DNA of 64,000 bases, taken from positions 62,001-126,000 of the forward strand of contig JBCBEC010000003.1 in the NCBI GenBank assembly GCA_038528965.1. Direction: 5' to 3'. This document shows, piece by piece, positions 1-8,967 of this stretch (within the stretch, counting starts at the first letter, position 1; each line of letters starts with the position of its first letter). Origin of the DNA: Lewinella sp038528965 (GTDB taxonomy: Bacteria > Bacteroidota > Bacteroidia > Chitinophagales > Saprospiraceae). The notes beneath the pieces are model-generated. The model ran no database searches. It saw nothing but the letters and a program-made list of their open reading frames with translations, and had not been told where the DNA came from. The translations under genes were made by a program, and so were the position numbers.

Positions 1-72
1 ACGTGGACATACTGGGCCACAGCTAACCAAGGGCTAGCTAGCCAGAAAGTATTTCAGCGAGTTTATGATTAA
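1..72 (+). CDS. Possible C-terminal end of an upstream gene
   Basis: Frame 1 is open from the first base to a TAA at 70-72, giving 23 residues that end in VYD. The other two plus frames hit a stop within about 36 bases. This could be the tail of a gene starting outside the window, but a reading frame this short can stay open by chance and no family is recognisable. Confidence 0.25.
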   Translation, partial: TWTYWATANQGLASQKVFQRVYD

Positions 73-152
73 GTCAGCACTATTTGGAGTAGATGCAGAC
101 GACCAGAGCATTGTTACTTTTTAAGAGTCCAGCAGTTATACATATAAAAGTA

Positions 153-1070
153 ATGAAACACGTTCTCTCTCTGCTGCTACTGTTCTTTTTGACCGCATCA
201 TGTGATTCAGAAAAATATGTTAGGGTTAATTCTGGTACCTGGGATAAAGCCATCGATCAGCTATTTGTGAGTGCCACTTATGAAGATCTGCGCGCGGCAA
301 ACGTTTACCAACAGGCCATCCGAGATCTGCAAGTTGCCACAAAAAGTAAGTACAGGTTTCTGCTACCCTGCTTTGAAGGAATGGACTCCGTTCGGATGAT
401 GTGTAATGATATATTCATGCCACTCGATGGTGACTTGAATGAGAGTGGTACGCTTAAAAGCTTTAAGAAAGATTCCCTCGCTTTCATCGAACAAGTATTA
501 TCTGATGAAGCTCGAAATATCAGTCGCCTGATTATCCAACAAGTAAAGGACAATCAAGAAGTACTAGGATTTAGAAATGAGAGGATCAATGAGATCACCA
601 GAGAGGTTGGTGAAATAGCGGAAACCTTTATTCAGCAGACATCAATTTCCAATAGCCAGTCAAGCGCGGAAGAGGAATTACTGATGACTTCACTGATGGA
701 ATCTCGTTTCAAAATATTCCTACGAGACTTAGAAGAGGTCTTGCGTTTTTTGACCTATGCACATACCTACATGGAGTTTGACAGCTATTTTCCAGTCGTA
801 TTCGAAAGCAATTTGAATAATGTAAGGTTGGGAGACTCGCTCCGACTCAGCATTGGCGTTGGAGGTTATAACACTTTGATCTATCCTGAAGAGCTTACCC
901 TACTGGTGGACGGAGATACGCTCGACATAAGGAGAAACGCAACTGCGCAATACGTCAAGTTCCTGAATAAGCGCGGTGACGATACACTTGATATCAAGTG
1001 CATTTTGATCAATTCCTTAAACGGCGAGGTATTTGTGGGAGAGGGTGAGTACGTATTTGAAACGAAATAA
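153..1070 (+). CDS. Hypothetical lipoprotein
   Basis: A 305-residue protein whose N-terminus is a lipoprotein signal peptide (MKHVLSLLLLFFLTASC, with the lipobox cysteine at residue 17), so it should be anchored in the envelope. I chose the ATG at 153 because the longer frame from 93 only adds a polar stretch that would hide the signal peptide. The middle is helical and charged. The last third is beta-rich, with repeated 'GDTLDI'-type strands suggesting an Ig-like or jelly-roll fold. No family was recognised. It converges on the adhesin gene that ends at 1195, with a hairpin between them. Confidence 0.8.
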   Translation: MKHVLSLLLLFFLTASCDSEKYVRVNSGTWDKAIDQLFVSATYEDLRAANVYQQAIRDLQVATKSKYRFLLPCFEGMDSVRMMCNDIFMPLDGDLNESGTLKSFKKDSLAFIEQVLSDEARNISRLIIQQVKDNQEVLGFRNERINEITREVGEIAETFIQQTSISNSQSSAEEELLMTSLMESRFKIFLRDLEEVLRFLTYAHTYMEFDSYFPVVFESNLNNVRLGDSLRLSIGVGGYNTLIYPEELTLLVDGDTLDIRRNATAQYVKFLNKRGDDTLDIKCILINSLNGEVFVGEGEYVFETK

Positions 1071-1150
1071 TTGCATCCAATTTGGCTACCGTAACCATCG
1101 CTGTACCTCGACTCCTAGAAGGAGCTAGAATTGATCATGAGTAGAATGAC

Positions 1151-1186
1151 CGGAGAGATGGGCACTTAGGGTATCCCAACTCTCCG
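1151..1186. terminator. Hairpin between convergent genes
   Basis: CGGAGAGATGGG (1151-1162) pairs with CCCAACTCTCCG (1175-1186) with one A-A mismatch and a 12-nt loop. It lies between two convergent stop codons, so it may terminate both transcripts. There is no long U-tract on either side. Confidence 0.5.
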
Positions 1187-1194
1187 ATCTATTG

Positions 1195-4100
1195 CTAGCG
1201 AACCACCGTTACATCACCAGACAATAGCACTTGTTCTCCAGTCACTAACTCCAGAAGGATAGTGTAAACGTAGACTCCAGGATTGACCGCCTGCCCACGG
1301 AATCGGCCATCCCAAAAGCGAATATTAGTGGGGTCTAGATCAACATCCTCGTATACCGCAGCACCCCAGCGATCAAATATTTGCACTTCAGGGACCGCTA
1401 CCACAAAGTCGGTAATGAAAAAGGCGAAATCATCGTTGACTCCATCGCCATTGGGGCTAAAGATATTGGGTACATACACGTAATCTGGAATCTTGACAAA
1501 GATGGGTATGGCAAAGCTTCGCTCACAACCCCGCTCATCAACAAAGCGTAAACGAACCACCTCTGATTCCGTTGGACTCATAAAGATTTCTGTACAATCA
1601 TCCTCGAAAATCCGGATACACTCAAAGGGGTTCTGGGTAGTCCAAGTGATTTCATTGTTCAAGAACAACTGGCTCTCTGGGGTGATCTGAACATCCAATA
1701 TCAAATTATCTCCATACTCCAGATTACGTGGTGATTCATCAACAAAAATATCGTACGGTGGCTCGACCAAAAAGTCAAACTCAGCAATCGGCACCTCACA
1801 GCCACTGGACTCTTGATAGCTAAAGGCATAACTGCCCGGTGGTAGATTGTTTACGATACCAGTAGCGCCAAAGTCTACTCGTTCGCCATTGAGCAGGTAA
1901 CTTACTTCCGTAGAGAAAGGAGACACCAGCGCCAGCTGGAATTCGTCCCAGGTGCAGTTTGTTACATCAGTCGTAAAGTCCACCGCCAGCGGAAAGTAAT
2001 CGTCAACAAGGAAGACTTCCTCTAATTGACAAGCATTGGCATCCGTGACCTCAAGGGTGTACGTACCGGCTGCTAACTGAGCAAGTTCTGGCGTAGTAGC
2101 ACCCGTATTCCAAGTGTAAGAATAAGGCGCTGTACCTCCAGAAGCTTCTGTCGTAATGGTCCCATCAGTGATCTGTACGCAAGTGACCGGGCTTACTTCG
2201 CCCACCAGCAGCAGTTCCGGAGGGGACTGCACGTTTAAATCAGCCAGGCTCACGGTGTTTCCATTAGCGTCATCGATAGTCACGGTGTAGGTATCGCTAC
2301 ATAGATTGATGGCGGCTAGTCCAGTTTGTCCATCCGACCAGGTGATATTGTAGGGTGGTTCACCCCCAGCAACATTCAGTGCAATCTGGCCCGTGCAATC
2401 GCCAAAGCAGGGATTATCCGTAATTTCAAAACTTACTTCTAGTGCCGGTGGCGTAGGTAAAGTTGTGCTAAGCACTACGGTACAACCGTTATCATCCGTT
2501 ACCGTTAGGGTATATGCTCCAGGAGCAAGATTTGTGATCGTGCTGCCACTGTCTCCATTCGACCAAGCAAAAGTATAAGGAGGAGTACCACCGTTGGCGG
2601 TCGCAGAAATTGTACCATCGTTTTGTCCGGTGGTGGGACCCTGTTCTAAGGTAAACTGAGCTTCCAACACAACAGGCTCAGTAATTTCTAGCTGCCCCGC
2701 TTGCGTACAGCCATTAGCGTCGCTGAGCAGGAAGGTGTAAATACCGGCCCCAAGATCAACCGCTAAAGCAGTATCGCCACTGCTCCAGGCAATGGTGTAG
2801 GGCGGGGTTCCACCAGCAGGTGTTACGGTAGCAGATCCCAATTCTCCCAAACAAGGAGCGGGATTGGTTGTAGACGTATAGCTAAAAAGAGGTGGTTCGT
2901 CCAGAACAAAAGTCTCTATCAACTCACAGCCCAGCGCATCCGTAATAGTTGCAGTATAGCTACCAGCGGTGAGGTTCTGTAGGCTAGTCCCAGTCTCGCC
3001 CGTAGACCAAACGATAGCATACGGTTCGGTCCCAGCGCTGGGGGTAAGCTCAATGTTGCCGCTATCCGTACCGTTACAGACAGGTTCCTGCACTTGCGCA
3101 CTTACGCTAAGTCCGGCGGAGGGAAGCAATTCTGTTTGCACGTTCGTAAGGCAGCCAGCAGCATCGGAAATTTCCAGACTGTAAAGTCCGGGTGGCAAGT
3201 CAGTTATTCCAGCTGTGGCATCGCCAGTACTCCAATTATAGGTGTAAGGTGGCGTACCGCCTTCTACATTGGCCGTTAAGCTCCCATTATCAATACCGCA
3301 GCTGGGGTCTACCGCGCTTAGTTCTGCGACAAGCAGTGGAATCTCATCTAGCAAAGTGAAATCGTAGACTTGCTCGCAGCCAGCGCCATTAGTTACAGTA
3401 GCAGTATAAGTACCGGCAGTTAATCCACTGATTAACAAACCATTTTGACCACCACTCCAAACAACATCATAAGTTCCCGCTGTAAGGGGTAATAATTCAA
3501 TACTGGCAGCACTTTCTCCGAAGCAGACATTGGGAGTAGTTTGGGTATCCACCTCAAAAAGCGGTGGCTCCGTCACCTGATATTCCGATAGGTACTCACA
3601 GCCTAAGGCATCGGTAATCGTCAAAGCATAGTTACCGGCCGGTAAATCCGTGAGGTTACTTTCTTCGGCTCCGTTACTCCACAGATAGTTGAGATTCGCA
3701 GTGTTACTTATAGCATCAATCGCGATAGCACCAGATGCTTCCCCAAAGCAATTAGCTGGACTGACGGTAGCTGACAAGTCCAAACTCGAAGCTTCCGAGA
3801 GCGTAAAGCTTTCTTCTATCAGACAAGCATTAGCGTCAAAAACACTAACCGTATAATCGCCAGGGGGTAAATCAGTGGCTGTATCTCCCGTCGTACCATT
3901 GGACCAGTTGATGGTATAGGGTGGAACGCCACCGCTAGGTATCACATTGATCATACCATTTTCCTGCCCACAACGAGGATCTGTAAAGGTAGAGCTCAAC
4001 TCCAGAGGAGATTGATCCGAGAGGCTAAAGTTGTACGCTTGCACACAACCATCTTGATTGCTTACCGCTACGGAGTAATCCCCAGCGATTAGATTTACCA

Positions 4101-7100
4101 AAGCAAGGCCATTTGCTCCCGTATTCCAAACGGCATCGTAAGTGCCAGGCGTGGAGGGCGTAATCACAATAGAAGCGCTGCTATCACCGGCACAAAGGTT
4201 ATTGACCAAGACTGTATCGATATCGAAAAGTGGGGCTTCCGCTACATCATAGGTACTCTGGTAGGTGCAGCCTAGCGCATCCGTAATGCTTAACCCATAA
4301 TTGCCAGCGCTGAGATTACTAAGTTGATTAGCGTTCCCACCAGTGCTCCAATTGTAGGTAAAGCTTGGCGCGCTTCCGTTAGGAGTAACCGTAATGGTCC
4401 CATCATCCCCACCAAAGCAGCTAACGTCAGTGATTTCCGTAGCTAGACTTAATGATGATTGTTCCGCTAGCGTAAATTCTTGAAAAATATTGCAGCCATT
4501 AGCATCTGTGATGTTGGCAGAATAGGTTCCCGCTGCCAGATCAGTTAGTGCCAGGCCATCATCTCCCGTTGACCAATTGATCGTAAAAGGTGGAGCGCCG
4601 CCAGTAAGCGCCAGCGTGATGGCTCCGTTGGTATCGCCAGGGCAAATTGGGGCAGTCAGGGTACTGCTCAAGCTCGCGGATGATTCTTCGGCCAAGAATA
4701 CGGATTCTGCTAAGCTACAGCCCAGGGCATCGGTAATTGTGTAGCCATAGTTACCCGTAGCAATTCCGTTTAGGTTAGCGCTAATAGCTCCAGTACTCCA
4801 TAAGAAGGTGTAGGGGGCCTGCCCTCCAGAAGGTGTCAAACTCAAGCTACCATTGGTGTCACCACAGGCCGGTAACACCTCAGCGATACTAGTGCTTAGC
4901 GGTGGGTTATCGGCAAAGGAGAAGTTGTAAGTCTGCTCACAGTTTGCTTCGTTGGTCACCGTTAGGGCGTAATCACCAGCAGAGAGGTTATTTAGCGTAA
5001 GTCCAGTTGCTCCGGTACTCCAAAGTCCCGTGTAATTATCTGAGCCTTGAGGGATCACCTGGATGGAAGCCGTACTATCTCCGAAACACAAATTGGGCTG
5101 TACGATGCTATCCACTTGAAAAAGATTGGGTTCGCTAATATCATAGTTGGAAGTATAAATGCAACCAAGGTTATCAGTGATCGTCAAACCATAATTTCCG
5201 GCGGTAAGATTTTCTACTGTTGCTGTGTTGCCCAGGGTACTCCAGCTAAAAGACAAAGGAGTGGCACTGCTGGTCGGGTTGACAGTAATGGCCCCATCGT
5301 TACCGGCAAAGCAACTCACATCGGTTAAATCAGCCGTGCTACTGAAAGAAGAGAGCGTCACGATAGTATAGGCACTAATCTCTTCACAGCCGTTGGCATC
5401 CGTGACCGTCACGGTATAGTCGCCGGGAGCTAAATCACTGAGGTCTTCACTAGCCAGGCCATTGGACCAGGCAATGGTCAAGGGCGTAGCGCCACCACTA
5501 ATACTTAGATCAATAGCACCCGTGTCCTCGTTGAGACAGGCGACATCCGTGACATCCGCGTCGAGGGTCAGCTGGTCTTGCTCTACTACCGTAAACTCCT
5601 CTTCTAAAAAGCAGCCTAGGGCATCCGTCACGGTAACTCCATAGGTGTCTTCGGGCAGATTGAATATCTGCGAGCCCGTTTGCCCATCCTCCCAGAGGAA
5701 ATCGTAAGGGGCTTGCCCTCCATTAACTACGAGTTCAATACTACCCTCTGCTGCACCACAGGATATGTTGGTAATAAGAGGAGTCACCGCAAGCGCATTA
5801 ATCGGTGGCACATCAATAGTAGCGCTAGATATGCAACCCTGTGCGTCTGTAACCTCGACATCATAGCTACCTGTGGTTACTCCAGTTAAGTCTTCACTCG
5901 TCGCTCCGGTAGACCAAGCAAAGTTGTAGGGCGCTTCACCACCGTTTACACTTAAGTCTAGCTCTGTGGTTTCCTGATTGGTACAGCGGGTACCATCCTC
6001 CACAATATCCAAGGTGAAAGTAATACCGGGATCAATTTGGATGAACTCGGTGAAGGTGGTGCCAAAATCATCCGTCACCGTTACGCTGTACAGACCCTCG
6101 CAGAGATTTTCCAGGGTACTACTAGTTCCCGAGTTACTCCAGTCATAGGTGTACGGTCCTAGTCCGCCCTCTACGGTGAGTTCCACCGAACCATCACAAG
6201 CGTCGAGGCAGATTTCTGGGAAAACCAAAATATCTAACAGTAGCGGTTCGAAGATTTCTATATCAATAATCTCCTCGCAACCATTATCATCTGTTATGGT
6301 AACGGAATAGGTGCCAGGATCCAGATTCATGTGGCTTGGTCCGGCCAGTCCATTATCCCATTCGTATTGAAAAGGAGGCGTTCCGCCAGAGGGAAAGATA
6401 TCGACATTGCTACCTTGATTGGCAGTGGGTTGTTCTACTTGTACATCTACGAAAATTTCATCAGGTTGGGTGAGCGTGGTAGTGAACGTTCCAAAACAAC
6501 CATTAGCATCCGTTACCGTTACCGAATAAGTGCCCTCGTCCAAGTTCTCTAGTAGTTCTTCGTCGCTCCCAGTATTCCAATTGATATCGAAAGGCGCATT
6601 GGGGCTATCAATATCTAATTCAATTGAGCCGGTGGACTCGCCGAAACACGCTGGATCAGTGACGGTAGCATCAATACTCAAAACCGCTAGGTCTGGATTA
6701 AAGACAATGGGGTCAGAGATAGTACACTCCCCATCGGAAAATGTGGCTAAAACCTGATATTCACCAGGCTCTACCGGATCTATGCTCCAGGGGTTATCCG
6801 TTGCTCCTGTAATGGCTATTCCATCTAAATACCACTGATAGTCAACTGCATCGTCGGGTGTTGCAGTAAGGGTGTAACCAGAGACACAATCACCCGACAA
6901 TTCTGCCGCGAGATCTGGAGGCAGTGGGCCACAGCCTACACCATCAAAGGCACCCGTAATTTCCAGGGCATCCATAAAATGATACTCCAGGTTGGTAGGG
7001 CTATGATCAGGCCCAGCCACAAAGGCACAACTCTTACTGAACGCCAGCGCCGCCACATCAAAAGGAGCAGTAAAAGTGCCAGTTACCTGGACCCAACTAT

Positions 7101-7710
7101 CATCAGTCCCGGTAGCGGTAAAGGTGCCTAATTCGGTCCAACCCTGTCCCTCCAAGCAGTCTAACCCAGTCGACGGAATGTTAGAACAATCTGGCTTACC
7201 GTAAAGCGCAAACTCAACAGGTGAGGAAGAAACAAGGCCCGAAGCCGCATTAAAGCCCGCGAAAAAACTCAGGTCGTAGCTCTGCCCAGAAATTAAAGTA
7301 CAGTCTAGACAACGAGCGATCCCCTCATTGTATTGACCTGATTGATTCGTAGCAAAACCAATTGCACCAGCGCCAGACGGAATTGGCAATGGTACTGGCG
7401 GAACAAGGCCTCCACCACCAATAAACCCACAATCTTCATTGTAATAGTCGGTCGTAGCTGCGGAGGCAAAATCCCATTCATTATTTACGCAATAGTAGCC
7501 CGTACCGGGCATAAAGGTAATAGAGGTAGGGCAGCAAAAATTATCCTCAAAATCAGCTGTGATACTTCCCGAGCTACTGGCACAGGTACATTCTGAATCG
7601 AACAAATCAATATCCGAATCGCCATCGTCATCGATACCGTTATCACAAATTTCCTGGGCGGTGAGTATAGAACAGAGGAATAACAATGGAAAGACGTAGC
7701 GTATTTTCAT
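1195..7710 (-). CDS. Giant SprB-repeat adhesin with T9SS type B sorting domain
   Basis: A secreted surface protein of 2171 residues. The start is ATG at 7710; a TTG two codons upstream would add only MS before the signal peptide MKIRYVFPLLFLCSILTAQ. After the signal come an Asp/Cys-rich CDNGIDDDGD motif and a roughly 230-residue beta-rich head. About 21 tandem units of about 70-85 residues follow, each closing with a G-x-Y-(x)3-(V/I)-T-D-x-x-G-C motif and containing P-(Y/F)-(T/N)-x-x-W-S. These match the SprB repeat of Flavobacterium gliding adhesins. The end carries the gliding-motility-associated C-terminal domain (NIFSPNGDGVNDDF, then DRWG and NPGVYVYT), the type B T9SS signal. It probably mediates adhesion or gliding. 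SprB itself is much longer, so I give no gene symbol. Confidence 0.93.
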   Translation of the reverse strand: MKIRYVFPLLFLCSILTAQEICDNGIDDDGDSDIDLFDSECTCASSSGSITADFEDNFCCPTSITFMPGTGYYCVNNEWDFASAATTDYYNEDCGFIGGGGLVPPVPLPIPSGAGAIGFATNQSGQYNEGIARCLDCTLISGQSYDLSFFAGFNAASGLVSSSPVEFALYGKPDCSNIPSTGLDCLEGQGWTELGTFTATGTDDSWVQVTGTFTAPFDVAALAFSKSCAFVAGPDHSPTNLEYHFMDALEITGAFDGVGCGPLPPDLAAELSGDCVSGYTLTATPDDAVDYQWYLDGIAITGATDNPWSIDPVEPGEYQVLATFSDGECTISDPIVFNPDLAVLSIDATVTDPACFGESTGSIELDIDSPNAPFDINWNTGSDEELLENLDEGTYSVTVTDANGCFGTFTTTLTQPDEIFVDVQVEQPTANQGSNVDIFPSGGTPPFQYEWDNGLAGPSHMNLDPGTYSVTITDDNGCEEIIDIEIFEPLLLDILVFPEICLDACDGSVELTVEGGLGPYTYDWSNSGTSSTLENLCEGLYSVTVTDDFGTTFTEFIQIDPGITFTLDIVEDGTRCTNQETTELDLSVNGGEAPYNFAWSTGATSEDLTGVTTGSYDVEVTDAQGCISSATIDVPPINALAVTPLITNISCGAAEGSIELVVNGGQAPYDFLWEDGQTGSQIFNLPEDTYGVTVTDALGCFLEEEFTVVEQDQLTLDADVTDVACLNEDTGAIDLSISGGATPLTIAWSNGLASEDLSDLAPGDYTVTVTDANGCEEISAYTIVTLSSFSSTADLTDVSCFAGNDGAITVNPTSSATPLSFSWSTLGNTATVENLTAGNYGLTITDNLGCIYTSNYDISEPNLFQVDSIVQPNLCFGDSTASIQVIPQGSDNYTGLWSTGATGLTLNNLSAGDYALTVTNEANCEQTYNFSFADNPPLSTSIAEVLPACGDTNGSLSLTPSGGQAPYTFLWSTGAISANLNGIATGNYGYTITDALGCSLAESVFLAEESSASLSSTLTAPICPGDTNGAITLALTGGAPPFTINWSTGDDGLALTDLAAGTYSANITDANGCNIFQEFTLAEQSSLSLATEITDVSCFGGDDGTITVTPNGSAPSFTYNWSTGGNANQLSNLSAGNYGLSITDALGCTYQSTYDVAEAPLFDIDTVLVNNLCAGDSSASIVITPSTPGTYDAVWNTGANGLALVNLIAGDYSVAVSNQDGCVQAYNFSLSDQSPLELSSTFTDPRCGQENGMINVIPSGGVPPYTINWSNGTTGDTATDLPPGDYTVSVFDANACLIEESFTLSEASSLDLSATVSPANCFGEASGAIAIDAISNTANLNYLWSNGAEESNLTDLPAGNYALTITDALGCEYLSEYQVTEPPLFEVDTQTTPNVCFGESAASIELLPLTAGTYDVVWSGGQNGLLISGLTAGTYTATVTNGAGCEQVYDFTLLDEIPLLVAELSAVDPSCGIDNGSLTANVEGGTPPYTYNWSTGDATAGITDLPPGLYSLEISDAAGCLTNVQTELLPSAGLSVSAQVQEPVCNGTDSGNIELTPSAGTEPYAIVWSTGETGTSLQNLTAGSYTATITDALGCELIETFVLDEPPLFSYTSTTNPAPCLGELGSATVTPAGGTPPYTIAWSSGDTALAVDLGAGIYTFLLSDANGCTQAGQLEITEPVVLEAQFTLEQGPTTGQNDGTISATANGGTPPYTFAWSNGDSGSTITNLAPGAYTLTVTDDNGCTVVLSTTLPTPPALEVSFEITDNPCFGDCTGQIALNVAGGEPPYNITWSDGQTGLAAINLCSDTYTVTIDDANGNTVSLADLNVQSPPELLLVGEVSPVTCVQITDGTITTEASGGTAPYSYTWNTGATTPELAQLAAGTYTLEVTDANACQLEEVFLVDDYFPLAVDFTTDVTNCTWDEFQLALVSPFSTEVSYLLNGERVDFGATGIVNNLPPGSYAFSYQESSGCEVPIAEFDFLVEPPYDIFVDESPRNLEYGDNLILDVQITPESQLFLNNEITWTTQNPFECIRIFEDDCTEIFMSPTESEVVRLRFVDERGCERSFAIPIFVKIPDYVYVPNIFSPNGDGVNDDFAFFITDFVVAVPEVQIFDRWGAAVYEDVDLDPTNIRFWDGRFRGQAVNPGVYVYTILLELVTGEQVLLSGDVTVVR

Positions 7711-7829
7711 AGACAATCGGGCTTAATAAAACAAAGGATGATACTGTGTAAAATACTGATTATGCAACTGTTGCAGAAATAAATAGTTCAGGCGGACTCA
7801 AGGGTAGTAAGGTAGCTGACAATACTGAT

Positions 7830-8143
7830 GCTCGCTGGTGCTCGCGGTGGTAGCTCACTGCGTTCGTGGGGGAGGCTCGCTGATGCTCGCGGGGGTAGCT
7901 CACTGCGTTCGCGGGGGAAGCTCGCTGATGCTCGCGGTTGGGGCTCACTGTGCTCGCGGGGGAGGCTCGCTGGCGCTCGCGGTTGGGGCTCACTGTGTTC
8001 GCGGGGAAGCTCGCTGGTGCTCGCGGTTGGGGCTCACTGCGTTCGCGGGGAAGGCTCGCTGGTGCTCGCGGGGGTAGCTCACTGCGTTCGCAGGGGAAGC
8101 TCGCGGGTGCTCGCCGAGGATGTTCGTAAGCATGCGAGGCGAT
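7830..8143 (-). repeat. 45-bp tandem repeat array, about 7 copies
   Basis: Unit starts (gctcgctg) fall at 7830, 7875, 7920, 7965, 8009, 8054 and 8099, a 45-bp period with one 44-bp step. Read on the minus strand, each unit contains four six-base words of the form G(C/T)GA(A/G)C, spaced about 9, 13, 10 and 13 bp. The period is a multiple of three, so several frames stay open across the array on both strands. Those frames are a by-product and not convincing genes. The array belongs to the gene-free stretch 7711-8967. Confidence 0.9.
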
Positions 8144-8227
8144 AGATTGTATTGGGGAAGACTTGGGGATGAGCTTTAAATTTAAACGTAAATAGTTCTA
8201 TTTGCTACAATCACCTATATGAACCCA
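8144..8227. other. AT-rich spacer between two inverted repeat arrays
   Basis: About 84 bp separates the two arrays. It contains the 12-bp perfect palindrome TTTAAATTTAAA (8175-8186) and is markedly more AT-rich than either flank. No promoter or gene is recognisable. The arrangement resembles an iteron-flanked AT-rich core, but that is only a structural analogy. Confidence 0.6.
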
Positions 8228-8915
8228 TAGGCGAACCTCCCCCGCGAGCAACGCGAGCCACAACCGTGAGCCAACAGGCGAACTTAATCCGCGAGCAACG
8301 CGAACTACAACCGTGAGCCAACAGGCGAACTCAACCCGCGAGCAGCGCAAGCCACAACCGTGAAACAGGCGAACTTAATCCGCGAGCAGCGCGAGCCACA
8401 ACCGTGAGCCAACAGGCGAACCTATCCCGCAAGCAAGGCGAGCTACAACCGTGAGCCAACAGGCGAACTTATCCCGCAAGCAACGCGAGCTACAACCGTG
8501 AGCCAACAGGCGAACATAACCCGCGAGCAACGCGAGCTACAACCGTGAGCCAACAGGCGAACTTAATCCGCGAGCAACGCGAGCCACAACCGTGAGCCAA
8601 CAGGCGAACTTAACCCGCGAGCAACGCGAGCCACATCCGTGAGCCAACAGGCGAACTTAATCCGCGAGCAGCGCGAGCTACCACCGTGAGCCAACAGGCG
8701 AACTTAATCCGCGAGCAGCGCGAGCTACCACCGTGAGCCAACAGGCAAACTTAACCCGCGAGCAACACGAGCTACAACCGTGAGCCAACAGGCGAATTTA
8801 TCCCGCGAGCAACGCGAGCTACAACCGTGAGCCAACAGGCGAACTTATCCCGCGAGCAACGCGAGCTACAACCGTGAGTTAACAGGCGAACTTAATCCGC
8901 GAGCAGCGCGAGCCC
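8228..8915 (+). repeat. 47-bp tandem repeat array, about 15 copies
   Basis: The word 'caggcgaac' or a close variant recurs at 8275, 8322, 8366, 8413, 8460, 8507, 8554, 8601, 8648, 8695, 8742, 8789, 8836 and 8883, with a first partial copy at about 8228. The period is 47 bp except one 44-bp step. Each unit has GCGAAC, GCGAGC, GCGAGC and GTGAGC at spacings of 13, 9, 13 and 12 bp on the plus strand. The words match those of the array at 7830-8143 but in the opposite orientation. A 47-bp period rotates the frame and produces stops, so it is not coding. There are no unique spacers, so it is not CRISPR. The array ends about 50 bp before the permease start. Confidence 0.92.
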
Positions 8916-8967
8916 CCCTTGCAGCCATCTTCCAAAATCCTTGTCTTTACAACAAACGCCCATTAAA

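Noticed and set aside
7760..7993. Minus-strand frame of 77 codons with REHQRAS repeats, and overlapping plus-strand frames to 8145
   Set aside because: The frames are open because the 45-bp period is a multiple of three. They are low-complexity in every frame and the related 47-bp array is full of stops, so the DNA repeat explains them.
8228..8915. CRISPR array
   Set aside because: Units are contiguous 47-bp repeats with no unique spacers, and no cas gene is present.
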